Part shown: positions 8,905 to 17,828 of the stretch, one piece after another
How positions within the stretch are numbered: position 1 is the stretch's first letter
Layout: each line of letters begins with the position of its first letter
Source of the DNA: Nakazawaea peltata
Taxonomy: Eukaryota; Ascomycota; Pichiomycetes; Alaninales; Pachysolenaceae
Assembly: GCA_001599355.1 (NCBI GenBank)
Contig: BCGQ01000002.1
Location: 1,067,554 to 1,131,553, forward strand
Length of the DNA stretch: 64,000 bases
Direction: 5' to 3'
Position numbers and translations under genes: made by a program
Notes under the pieces: generated by a model
Seen by the model: the letters and a program-made list of their open reading frames with translations, nothing else
What the model was told of the DNA's origin: nothing
Database searches by the model: none

Positions 8905-11385
8905 ATGACGATAGAGTTGATCTTCGCGTCGGAATTCGACCTCAATTTGGGCCCCCAGATCAAAAAACAGTACCCCCAAACCACGCCTCATCTTAAAGAC
9001 CAATTGGAGTTTCTTTCAGAGTTGGTGATTCCAGATCAGCTTCATAATAAGGCCATTGATAAGGAAGATTTCACGTTATTCCCCATCTACCGTGATGTGG
9101 AGACCGGCAGGNACAAATACACGAGGGCCAAACCCTCCGATTATCAGTTGATGTTGTTCACTGTGTGTAACTACAAATTTGATTCGAGTATTTCTAGAAA
9201 TTACTCCATACGTTCGGTATCTATAGTGACGAGGTTACCATTTTTCAGTGTTTTTAAGCCTCTTATGATCATGCTCTTGGAACAGCACTTCCAGAACCCA
9301 GCTGACTTCACCCCAATGGAATCCTTCTACAGAGAAGTTAATAAGCACGACTTGGGAAGGTTACTGAATTTGGTCAAGTTGGATTCGATCTCAAGGTTGT
9401 CGTACTTGGAATACTTGAAGGAAAATGAGTTCAATGGTGAGTTGCTGGGGAAGTATACTCTTTGTCTTCGTGACACCAAGACTGGCACTGATATCTTTCT
9501 GGATTTGGTCTCTCGTTATAATCAGAACAAAGAGACTATTGAGGTGATGGTTCCTATGACTTTACAGCTGGGAATCACCGTCAATATTCCTGTAAGGGTC
9601 TCTATACACTCGATGATCGGATCTCCAGTCCATTTCTTTGGTTATAATCTCGATCATGATAACGTTATTAAGACGTTCTTGTCGACCTTATCTCAAATGA
9701 CACTTAACTCATCTCTTTCAAGTATTGAGCAACATAGGGAACTTTTCAGCTTGGATTTGGATGACGTCTTCTCTACACCGCCTCTCATTGTCTTAATGAA
9801 TGCTGTGATGTCCAATAAGAAGATTGTCGTCTTATCTTATACCAAATCTATCGTGGTTATTGTGGAATTTATTCTTTCGATGTTAATTTTGTTCAGCCCT
9901 GAAGTTGATGATACAAATGCCGATATTTTACAGTTCAATGCTTTCCCATACTTCGATATCAGCAAGATGTACGTTCTTAAAGGCTTGAAAGGGTATATTC
10001 TCGGGACCACGAACCCGATTTTCAAGAGTATGCCAAGCGATGATGGTTCAGATAATATGATATGGGATTTATTTGTAGATTTAGACCTGAACCAGATCGT
10101 TGTGGGTAAAGAAGGCTTCAATATGAGTCAAAGACAGGCTAGTACAGTTTCTAGAACTAGTGTAATGTCCAATGGTAGTAATTCGATCGTATCAAATTTG
10201 GCTTCTTTGGATATAAATGGAGCTACTCTTGCTCAAGAATCTCAACCACCACAGTCTAATGGTAAAAAGAGAAGTCAATTTGTAAATTCTATGATGATAA
10301 AATTCCCCCAATCACTCAAAATTCGATCCAAATCTGTCTCTAGTGCACCTGGATCTAAATCCAAGAGAAGCTCTGCACTGCAAAGTACTACTAGTACCAC
10401 AGGAAGTGGATCTATTGTAGATGAATATTTGCGTGATGATTATTCTGTATATACGGCTCATGAGTCTAAGTTTGATTTCGCCAAAGCTTTAAAAGTTTAT
10501 TATAACAGTAATTCTGAGACCGTCAACAGACTCCAAGATAAGAGCAGTTATCATCTGCTGCTCAATATCTTGCAACTGATAGAGAAGTTGAATGAGGAGG
10601 TTGCAAATAAAGAAGATGATATTGTAATTTATATGCTGTTTATGCGACAAATGCGTGTTTTAGGGGTCGACTTGACCTTGAGAACATTGCAATTGAGCTA
10701 CAACTTGAACAAATTGATCGTTTATAGGACAGATATGTATGAACAAGAGTTTAAAAATCTTGGATCTGACCGTACTGTCGATCAGCTGTTAGAATCGATG
10801 AAAAATTCGGTGCTTTCTTTACAAGAGAATCTCAGTTTGATGATCCCATATGGATTCAATTTATTTGAATTTGGAGAGACAGAAAAGAAGATGCTCGAAT
10901 ATTATAATGCTGAGCTGGTGAAGAACTTGAAGTATGTAAAATTATTATTACTCCCGAAGTTGGAAATGAATGCCTCGACTATAAATGATGCTGTTGTCGT
11001 TGGGGATTTTGGTGTAGTTGATTTTGCTTACTATATTGATCGGTTATTCACATTATTTGTACAGTTGAATGAGATCGAGGTGACGAGGCTACATCAATTT
11101 TTGGAGACATTCTATCATCTCCTAACTAAAGTTCCTGATCATCTGTTAGTTAGTGTTTTATATTATATGACACTGATTACAAGGAAGATCAAATTTGGGG
11201 GTAGTGAGAATAGTTCGGAGTATATTCAAGATTTTAATAGTTTGCAAATCTTGGTTCTTATGCAGAAGTTTATTAAATTACAAGATGAGACACAGTTGCT
11301 TATTCAGAAGATTATATATAGGTTTAAAGCTCATTGGTATTGTTCTATTAAGATTGATGAGCTGGTGGTTGATTTTGTTGATTAG
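8905..11385 (+). CDS. AFI1: DENN-type protein, AFI1-like (Arf3 polarity partner)
   Basis: 826 aa. The N-terminus reads MTIELIFASEFDLNLGPQIK, the start expected for the Afi1/DENN entry module, and the middle holds a core DENN signature (FPYFDISKMYVLKGLKGYIL, then GTTNPIFKS and WDLFVDLD near residues 350-395). A Ser/Lys-rich low-complexity insert (about residues 410-520) separates this from a helical C-terminal part. S. cerevisiae Afi1 binds the GTPase Arf3 and helps set cell polarity; other yeast DENN proteins such as Avl9 are the main alternatives. One base (9112, N) makes codon 70 ambiguous, changing one residue at most. Confidence 0.65.
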   Translation: MTIELIFASEFDLNLGPQIKKQYPQTTPHLKDQLEFLSELVIPDQLHNKAIDKEDFTLFPIYRDVETGRXKYTRAKPSDYQLMLFTVCNYKFDSSISRNYSIRSVSIVTRLPFFSVFKPLMIMLLEQHFQNPADFTPMESFYREVNKHDLGRLLNLVKLDSISRLSYLEYLKENEFNGELLGKYTLCLRDTKTGTDIFLDLVSRYNQNKETIEVMVPMTLQLGITVNIPVRVSIHSMIGSPVHFFGYNLDHDNVIKTFLSTLSQMTLNSSLSSIEQHRELFSLDLDDVFSTPPLIVLMNAVMSNKKIVVLSYTKSIVVIVEFILSMLILFSPEVDDTNADILQFNAFPYFDISKMYVLKGLKGYILGTTNPIFKSMPSDDGSDNMIWDLFVDLDLNQIVVGKEGFNMSQRQASTVSRTSVMSNGSNSIVSNLASLDINGATLAQESQPPQSNGKKRSQFVNSMMIKFPQSLKIRSKSVSSAPGSKSKRSSALQSTTSTTGSGSIVDEYLRDDYSVYTAHESKFDFAKALKVYYNSNSETVNRLQDKSSYHLLLNILQLIEKLNEEVANKEDDIVIYMLFMRQMRVLGVDLTLRTLQLSYNLNKLIVYRTDMYEQEFKNLGSDRTVDQLLESMKNSVLSLQENLSLMIPYGFNLFEFGETEKKMLEYYNAELVKNLKYVKLLLLPKLEMNASTINDAVVVGDFGVVDFAYYIDRLFTLFVQLNEIEVTRLHQFLETFYHLLTKVPDHLLVSVLYYMTLITRKIKFGGSENSSEYIQDFNSLQILVLMQKFIKLQDETQLLIQKIIYRFKAHWYCSIKIDELVVDFVD

Positions 11386-12447
11386 GATAGTGTAATTATG
11401 ACGATGATTGAAATATAAGTGTAGAAATAGATTATGAGGGATTATTTGAATGTGGATGTAGATATGAAATTCGAGCTGGGGTTGAGTGTGTGGTTTTGAA
11501 TTTGGGTGACTTGGGGGTGATTTGGGGTGATTTGGGGGTAATTTGAAATTGGGGATAATTTGGTGTTACGATGTTAGGTTATGAGTTGGGTGTTTTTGTT
11601 TGGTGTTATGATGTTTATTGTGTATCGGAAGGGTGACGATTAGAGTGGGATATGAATGAGATTCACCGTGAGGTATTGGGCATTGGATCAGAAAGATGAG
11701 TTGAGAAGTAAGACACAATTGGAGGATCGCCTCTTCAAATCTTATCGAGTTATTCCCACCCCTATTATCCCCCCCAATATTCCTTAATATTCCTCACCTT
11801 TCTCTATTATGCGAGTGATGCATACAACACGCAGAAACAATCAAAGTTTGCAGATGATAAATAGTGTAGAGTGTAGGTGGGTGTGGTGGGTGGTTGAGAT
11901 GTGTATAATTAGGGATTGTGGGGCTATGGGTGATCTGGAACTGTACAACCGGAACTAGGCAAATGACCTGGGACTGGGAAACTGGTCACCATACTAGGTG
12001 CTCGGAACAGGCAATGGCACCAAACTTGGCGTAACGATGTACGTTGGTGTAACGATGTATCTACATAATCGGATACTGTCAATAATCTTATCATTTATGT
12101 TCTCAATTTCAGTTTACTCCCACTCTTTGATCTTGACTATCTGCTCACTCTACTATCTACTCACTCTCTTCCCATTCTCTGGTATTACCCTCTACTATTA
12201 TACCCTCACACCATCCTCTCACACCATGTTGTCGAATCCTCGCTTATTCGTTCCTGCCCTTCCCCGCCCAACGTCTGCCCTTTTCCAACCTTTTTCTGCC
12301 CTCTCCCACGGCAAAAAAATTTTCGCACCGCCTGACCTAGGTACTATCTACCAATTGGAGTTGGACTGGAGTGTTCGGGAGTAGCAGCCTAAGGAATCAT
12401 TTGTGTATTTTGAGGCTTATTTGAGCAGACGAGTACTACGGAATCGA
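11386..12447. other. Intergenic region with G-rich tract, 1.06 kb
   Basis: No supported gene. A 128-codon frame at 11998-12384 begins with GTG and has no recognisable features. Contents: a G-quadruplex-type tract at 11504-11538, an 18-bp imperfect tandem pair built on GTAACGATGTA (12025-12042 and 12043-12060), and a pyrimidine-rich stretch with repeated TGCCC at 12255-12310 upstream of the 7-TM gene. Confidence 0.6.
11504..11538 (+). repeat. G-quadruplex-type motif, 3 bp-spaced G runs
   Basis: Four runs of 3-5 G are separated by three 6-nt loops (TGACTT, TGATTT, TGATTT), which fits the standard intramolecular G4 pattern. It lies 118 bp past the AFI1-like stop, on the coding strand, so it could be in that gene's 3' UTR or beyond its end. 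Confidence 0.6.
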
Positions 12448-13962
12448 ATGACGAACTTGATACTCAATTTTTGGTGGGTCTTCTGGGCTCTCTTATTGAC
12501 CCGACCAGTAAGGGCCTCTCAAAGTTTCATCTACGATTTGACAGCAGACCAATATCATGACAATTGTTTCTTCATCACCAATTTGAACCACTCGTTCATC
12601 GAGTATAAGGATCCGTATATCTCGGTTCATCTGATGGTCAAACAATTCGACAATGATAAGGGTGAAAAGACAAGAGTCGACTATGAGATCAATGTGATTT
12701 TACTCAACGAGAAGGACGTGCTGCACACCTCTATTAAGGATACTGAGATTAATCATTGTACACCGGAGATGGTCAAGGAACATAAGTGTGAGGCTGAGAA
12801 GCTCGGAGTCATTGATGTGCAAGAGGAGGTCAAGCATGCCGTACTGAATGTCATGTTGCTGACCAATGGGGCCAATTTGTTGGTCTATCCAATTTTGGAG
12901 ACTGGTTGGTATTGTACTTTTGTTAAGATTCATCCGTTCAGTAGTAATGATGCCGGTTTGGATTTCCCGATCCGTTTCGAGATCCAGCAATCCATTGGTG
13001 AGTTATCTGTTCATGGATATGAAGATTTGGAGACGGGAATTCTCATGTTCTTGCTGTACTTGGCTTTCGGAGCTGGTTATTATTATTATAATTATAAGTT
13101 TACTCAAGGTTTGGATATGAGTGATTATTCGTTGCTTGTCAAGGTTAGTCGTTTCCAGAAATTACAGAATTTGTTATATAAATACTGTGTCTTCAATGCC
13201 GTTTTATACTTGGTGACCGTCTTGAGATATAGTGTCATCAATGTCACTACATATAATCATGATTATGTTCTGTTGAAGTTATTCCAATTCTTCGAATTGG
13301 TGTCAAATACAGTGTTTACCACATGGATCGTTTATGAGATTTTGCTATTCAGTGACGGTTATAATTTGATCAACAACAAAAAGAATTCTCTTGTGAACAT
13401 CATCACTACAAGGCTGTTGACTTTAGTACTTTTCATCAGTTTTGTCATCTTTGATTTGGAGTCATCTTCCATTTTCTCGATCCAGAGTTACTTGTCTGAT
13501 TTCTTCAGACCTTTCACTCAACAAAATGAGTTGAACTTGAGTATCTCTCAAGTTGGAGGATGGATGTTATATGCTATTTTACTGATGGTTGTAGTTAAGA
13601 TTTTGTTGAATTGTATCTCCACTATCAATATGTTGAGATACCGCAACTCTAGTAGGTTGATCAAGAGATTCTCCTTGACCATTGCTTTGATTTTGATGAC
13701 TCCTGTCCATATGTTTGTCTTGCTGCCGATGTTGAACTCATTAGAGATCAGCCTTGGGGGTGGTTTAGGTTATTTCTGGTCCTCCAAATACTTTGTATAC
13801 ACACTTTTACCGTTTGGAACCATTTTGAATTTCCTTAACTTTGGTCTGGTATGTTATATTTGGAAGGGAACAGATCTTGTCGATGATCTGGAACTGCAAT
13901 CACATCATGTAAGAGATGGAGTTGATGATGAGGAGGAGGAGATAGAATTAACTAAGTTATAA
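12448..13962 (+). CDS. Secretory seven-TM protein, possibly GOST/Lung-7TM family (PTM1-like)
   Basis: 504 aa from ATG 12448; an in-frame GTG 45 bp upstream is rejected because the ATG places a good signal peptide at the N-terminus (hydrophobic NLILNFWWVFWALLLT, then VRAS). A luminal domain of about 180 residues with several Cys follows, then about seven hydrophobic helices beginning near residue 200 (ILMFLLYLAFGAGYYYY) and an acidic cytosolic tail (DDEEEEIEL). Signal peptide, luminal domain, 7 TM and acidic tail are the layout of the Golgi GOST/Lung-7TM family, which includes yeast Ptm1. The phrase LLFSDGYNLI resembles that family's S-x-G-[YW] helix end. I do not recognise the gene firmly; another 7-TM Golgi or ER protein is possible. 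Confidence 0.5.
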   Translation: MTNLILNFWWVFWALLLTRPVRASQSFIYDLTADQYHDNCFFITNLNHSFIEYKDPYISVHLMVKQFDNDKGEKTRVDYEINVILLNEKDVLHTSIKDTEINHCTPEMVKEHKCEAEKLGVIDVQEEVKHAVLNVMLLTNGANLLVYPILETGWYCTFVKIHPFSSNDAGLDFPIRFEIQQSIGELSVHGYEDLETGILMFLLYLAFGAGYYYYNYKFTQGLDMSDYSLLVKVSRFQKLQNLLYKYCVFNAVLYLVTVLRYSVINVTTYNHDYVLLKLFQFFELVSNTVFTTWIVYEILLFSDGYNLINNKKNSLVNIITTRLLTLVLFISFVIFDLESSSIFSIQSYLSDFFRPFTQQNELNLSISQVGGWMLYAILLMVVVKILLNCISTINMLRYRNSSRLIKRFSLTIALILMTPVHMFVLLPMLNSLEISLGGGLGYFWSSKYFVYTLLPFGTILNFLNFGLVCYIWKGTDLVDDLELQSHHVRDGVDDEEEEIELTKL

Positions 13963-14113
13963 ATGTATTATGATAGGGGATGGATGTAGGGACTGTAGGT
14001 GTAGAAACCTGATGTCGGTGGGGTGAGTATCACTGGGGAACGAATGTAGGTGAAGTAAATTAAAGAACTGCTGATCTGGAACGTCGTGTATTAAATCCTA
14101 ATTTCTTAGATCT

Positions 14114-14129
14114 TTCCCTAATTAGGAAA
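14114..14129. promoter_or_regulatory. Mcm1-type palindrome upstream of ERG5
   Basis: The core CCTAATTAGG at 14117-14126 is a perfect CC(A/T)6GG box with flanking TTTC and AAA, as in Mcm1 P-box sites. The same 15 bases, core plus AAATA, recur downstream of ERG5 at 16322-16336. Confidence 0.5.
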
Positions 14130-14242
14130 TAAATATACCCAAAAAAATTCTAAATTAGGAAATAAATTTACCCCCAATTATCTCAAGTAGGAAATTCCTC
14201 GTTTACAAAACACGCACTTCCTAAAGAAAATATTCTGCTGCT

Positions 14243-14249
14243 TCGTATA
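14243..14249 (+). promoter_or_regulatory. Sterol response element 1 (TCGTATA)
   Basis: Exact match to the core bound by the zinc-cluster regulators Upc2/Ecm22 in S. cerevisiae. It lies 337 bp before the ERG5 ATG and faces site 2 as an inverted pair 7 bp apart. Binding here is inferred. Confidence 0.65.
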
Positions 14250-14256
14250 AATTTTA

Positions 14257-14263
14257 TATACGA
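14257..14263 (-). promoter_or_regulatory. Sterol response element 2 (TATACGA)
   Basis: Reverse-strand exact match to TCGTATA, forming an inverted pair with site 1, upstream of ERG5. Confidence 0.65.
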
Positions 14264-14297
14264 TCGCGCACTAAGCATATCAGCAGATAATTCTATC

Positions 14298-14304
14298 TAT
14301 ACGA
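14298..14304 (-). promoter_or_regulatory. Sterol response element 3 (TATACGA)
   Basis: Third exact match in 62 bp, 282 bp before the ERG5 ATG. Three copies next to a sterol gene make chance unlikely. Confidence 0.65.
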
Positions 14305-14585
14305 GGGGATCTCAAAATCCAATGATCTTCCCCTCGTCGTGGCTTGCTTGCCTTCTGATGTTGTTATTATCCTCGTATCACTCCATCCGGTTCTCCTCTC
14401 TCCATAACTTCGCCTCTTTCAAACCCCTTCTCCCTGGCTCTGCCTCCCCCACCTTCCCCGTCCCTTCCCTGCAAATTTTGCTCCAGAAAAAAAAAGGCAC
14501 AAAATTCGCAGCTTAAATTTTTTCTCTTAAATTTGACCCATTTGTTTATTAAGTCAACAGACTAGACGAGGATAAAAAAGTAGAG

Positions 14586-16211
14586 ATGGACAGTGCTATT
14601 GCTTCAGTTTCTGCATACGCGTTCAACGCGACATCCGGTCGTTTCGGAGCAGGATTCCCAAGATCCAAGACCGACGCCTTGATCCAATACGAAGTGGCTA
14701 AAAGTTACTTGCAACAGTTGTCTTGGTTAAAAATCGGACTGATTCTGTTGGTACTTTTGTTGGTTTATGATCAAGTGATCTATCAAATCCGTAAAGGTTC
14801 CATTGCTGGACCTAAGTTCAAGTTTTGGCCTATCATTGGTCCATTTTTAGAATCTTTGGACCCAAAGTTTGAAGAGTATGTCGCCAAATGGAATTCTGGT
14901 CCTTTGAGTTGTGTTTCCATTTTCCACAAGTTTGTTGTCATTGCTTCTCAACGTGATTTGGCTCGTAAAATCTTCCAAAGTCCTCTGTATGTTAAGCCAT
15001 GTGTTGTTGATGTTGCTGTCAAGATCTTGAGACCTACTAATTGGGTCTTTTTGGACGGTCAACAACACGTTGATTACAGAAAATCTTTGAATGGTTTATT
15101 CACTAGAAAGGCTCTTGAAATCTATGTTCCAATTTGGGAAAAGTATATGGATGTTTACATGGATCGTTTCATTGAAGACACCAAGACTGGTCCAACCGAG
15201 TTCTTCCCTCATTTCCGTGAAATTATGTGTGCTGTCTCATTGAGAACTTTCTGTGGTAGTTATATTACTGAGGATCAAATTAAGGAGATTGCCGATAACT
15301 ATTACCGTGTTACCCTGGCTTTAGAATTGGTCAACTTCCCTATTATCATCCCATACACCAAGACATGGTACGGTAAGAAGATTCTGCACGAGACTATGGA
15401 GGTATTTGCCAAATGTTCTGAACAAGCTAAGAAATATATTAATGAGGAAGGTGGAAAGCCAACCTGTGTCATGGATGCTTGGATTACTCTTATGAAGGAG
15501 GCTAAGGAAGCTAAGGAATTGGATCTGGAGTCAAAACTTTTGGTTAGAGAATTCACTGACAAGGAAATTTCCGAACTGATCTTCACTTTCTTATTTGCAT
15601 CTCAAGATGCCTCTTCTTCTGCTTGTTGTTGGTTATTCCAAATCATGGCTGACCGTAAAGATGTCTTTGAGAAAGTTAGACAAGAACAATTACTGGTCAG
15701 AGGTGGTGATGCTTACAAGAAATTGGATGGTGCTTTGATCGACAGCATGCGTTACACCGAGTCTGTCGTCAGAGAGACTTTACGTTACAGACCTCCAGTC
15801 TTGATGGTTCCATATGTTGTTAAGAAGACTTACCCAGTCAACGAGAACTATAGTGTTCCTAAGGGAGCCATGGTTATCCCAACAACATATCCATCTTTAC
15901 ACGATCCAGAAGTTTATGAGAACCCAGATGAGTTCATCCCAGAACGTTGGCTCGACCCAGAAAGTCCTGCTAATAAAGGTAAAAAGAATTGGTTAGTATT
16001 TGGTACTGGACCTCATGTATGTTTGGGTCAAAGGTATGTTATGATGTTGTTTACTGCTTTGATCGGTAAGCTGTCCATGTTTGTTGACTTGGAACATATG
16101 GTCACTCCATTAAGTGAAGAGATTAAAGTATTTGCTACTATTTTCCCTAAAGATGATTTGATTATGAAATGGAGAAAGAAGGATCCATATACTGGGGAGG
16201 TTGTAGAGTAG
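14586..16211 (+). CDS. ERG5: C-22 sterol desaturase, cytochrome P450 CYP61
   Basis: 541 aa, about the length of S. cerevisiae Erg5 (538). It introduces the C22-C23 double bond late in ergosterol synthesis, in the ER. A membrane anchor lies near residues 48-62 (IGLILLVLLLVYDQV), followed by the Pro/Gly hinge before the P450 fold. P450 landmarks are the I-helix segment FLFASQDASSSA, the K-helix ExxR in VVRETLRYRPP, the PERW motif, and the heme loop FGTGPHVCLGQR with Cys479 as the axial ligand. The start is the first ATG after a purine-rich leader. Regulation by sterol sensing is suggested by three TCGTATA-type sites upstream. Confidence 0.96.
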   Translation: MDSAIASVSAYAFNATSGRFGAGFPRSKTDALIQYEVAKSYLQQLSWLKIGLILLVLLLVYDQVIYQIRKGSIAGPKFKFWPIIGPFLESLDPKFEEYVAKWNSGPLSCVSIFHKFVVIASQRDLARKIFQSPLYVKPCVVDVAVKILRPTNWVFLDGQQHVDYRKSLNGLFTRKALEIYVPIWEKYMDVYMDRFIEDTKTGPTEFFPHFREIMCAVSLRTFCGSYITEDQIKEIADNYYRVTLALELVNFPIIIPYTKTWYGKKILHETMEVFAKCSEQAKKYINEEGGKPTCVMDAWITLMKEAKEAKELDLESKLLVREFTDKEISELIFTFLFASQDASSSACCWLFQIMADRKDVFEKVRQEQLLVRGGDAYKKLDGALIDSMRYTESVVRETLRYRPPVLMVPYVVKKTYPVNENYSVPKGAMVIPTTYPSLHDPEVYENPDEFIPERWLDPESPANKGKKNWLVFGTGPHVCLGQRYVMMLFTALIGKLSMFVDLEHMVTPLSEEIKVFATIFPKDDLIMKWRKKDPYTGEVVE

Positions 16212-16519
16212 ATATTTATTGGTATATTAAGTGGTACATTAATAGTACGTTATAAATTAAATACATTGAAGTGTTAAGTTATAGTGATTATGTAAGCGTT
16301 CCTGATTAGGGTATTAAGTGTCCTAATTAGGAAATATATGTATGCACGACTTTTCTCGCTAAACGTTATCTGTAACCTATTTGGGAAATTGTATGTACAC
16401 GACCTTTACTGACTGATTCAAAGGCTTCCTGTGAGATGGTCCGTAAGGTCACCTCAGGATACAAAATGCAATACCAACTACATGTAATATGAGGCTAAAC
16501 TCTGGTCAGTTTAAGTCAT
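16212..16519. other. Convergent 3' region ERG5 / YHI9
   Basis: No gene seen. It contains the second Mcm1-type palindrome (16322-16331) and two RCACGACY sites (16344-16351, 16397-16404). Termination signals for both genes must lie here. Confidence 0.5.
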
Positions 16520-17425
16520 CTATATATTAATTACTCCATCGATAACAGTTACACAATTTCCCCCAACTCTAATTTCACCATTCTCATATAATTCAACAGA
16601 GATCTTACCGTCTCTTCCCAACATGATACCTTGTCTCAAACTAACTTTAATAGGGCCATAAGCCGGTTGTTTCAAAAGTCCTAAAGATTTAAGATGAGAC
16701 CCAACAGCTCCAGCACCAGATCCACAAACTGGATCCTCATTAATACCACTATGTGGAGCAAAAGTACGAGTCTCGAAAAGAGGCAGATCAGAAGTAGACT
16801 CTCCAGCAGGGAACTCTCCAAAACAACAACACCCAGTAATGCCAAATTCTTTCGACAGCTCCAGTAACAGAGTCATGTTAGGAGCGAATTTCAAAACTTG
16901 GTCACGTGACTCGAATCTGATAACTAACCATTTTGGACCGACATCGAAAAGGGCATAAGACAACAGTTTAAGACCTTCTGGACCGCCTAAGGTGCCGACA
17001 ATACGTTCAATTTGCAGTTCGGTGAAGTCTAATTGAACCTTACGGGCGAGCTTGAAATAGTATTTTTCATCTTCTGCGGTATAATTGAGATCGATAAGTC
17101 CAATGTTACATTGTTGGATGAAAGAGGACTTGATTTGGACGTCATCGCCGGCAGCCTTGGATACCAGATAGCAAGCACCAAGAGTAGGATGTCCTGCAAA
17201 TGGAAGTTCACCATCTGGACAGAAAATTCTCACTTTATAGTCGGCACCAGTTTCGGTTGGTGTTTCCAAAAAGATAGTCTCACTCAAGTTTGTCCATTTG
17301 GCGATGAGGGCCATTTTCTCGGTGGAAATGTTATCGGCATTATAGACGACGGCCAATGGGTTACCTCCGTAAGGTTTGTCGGTGAATACGTCCACCTGCT
17401 TGAATTTGTAAGTGGTAAGAGACAT
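16520..17425 (-). CDS. YHI9: PhzF-family protein, YHI9-like
   Basis: 301 aa, a complete PhzF/diaminopimelate-epimerase-like fold made of two similar halves. Family marks are FKQVDVFTDKPYGGNPLAVV at the N-terminus, WTNLSETIFLETP, FCPDGELPFAGHPTLGACYL and, in the second half, EDPVCGSGAGAVGSHL. The NLSET segment carries the conserved acidic residue that acts as general base in PhzF. S. cerevisiae Yhi9 has this fold but no firmly established substrate, so the reaction here is unknown. Divergent from MRI1. Confidence 0.9.
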   Translation of the reverse strand: MSLTTYKFKQVDVFTDKPYGGNPLAVVYNADNISTEKMALIAKWTNLSETIFLETPTETGADYKVRIFCPDGELPFAGHPTLGACYLVSKAAGDDVQIKSSFIQQCNIGLIDLNYTAEDEKYYFKLARKVQLDFTELQIERIVGTLGGPEGLKLLSYALFDVGPKWLVIRFESRDQVLKFAPNMTLLLELSKEFGITGCCCFGEFPAGESTSDLPLFETRTFAPHSGINEDPVCGSGAGAVGSHLKSLGLLKQPAYGPIKVSLRQGIMLGRDGKISVELYENGEIRVGGNCVTVIDGVINI

Positions 17426-17828
17426 GACGATTTCTGGTCAAGGACAGAGAGATTTGTTATCGGGGGAAATAGAAGGATTATATAGGGGAGCGGAAGGGGC
17501 AGTTAATTTTTCCGAAGGCAGGGACTGTGAGTCAGCGGGGCACGAATGGAGAGGGGTGGTGGCCCTTGTTGAGCAAATAATTAATTTCTTGCAAGGCTGT
17601 TCCACCGTTCGTTCTGTGTGGCTTCGGTTGTCTGTGTTATGCCCTTGATTTGCCCCATTTTGCCTATTCTGCCCCCACATGGTCCCTGAAAAATTTGTCA
17701 CCAAATCACTTCATCTCCATAAGCTCTTGCCTCCAGGAGACTCGTATCGTCCCATTGCGTTATCTTAAACCGACTCATATCACTGCTGATCTTCTAGTTT
17801 TGTTTCTTACTAGTTCCATCTGCCAATA
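17426..17828. promoter_or_regulatory. Divergent promoter region YHI9 / MRI1
   Basis: No gene. It has a run of TGCCC/TGCCCC repeats at 17640-17675, like the C-rich stretches before the AFI1-like, 7-TM and CHC1 genes. Stop-free frames in both strands are under 90 codons and show no features. Confidence 0.5.

Larger units (their letters stand above)
13963..14585 (+). promoter_or_regulatory. ERG5 upstream region
   Basis: No gene. It contains an Mcm1-type palindrome at 14114-14129, a related sequence at 14151-14165, three TCGTATA/TATACGA sites at 14243-14304, and a C-rich stretch before the ERG5 start. Short stop-free frames here are not supported. Confidence 0.6.

Noticed and set aside
11998-12384. 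128-codon plus-strand frame
   Set aside because: Begins with GTG, no domain, sits in a C-rich promoter-like region.
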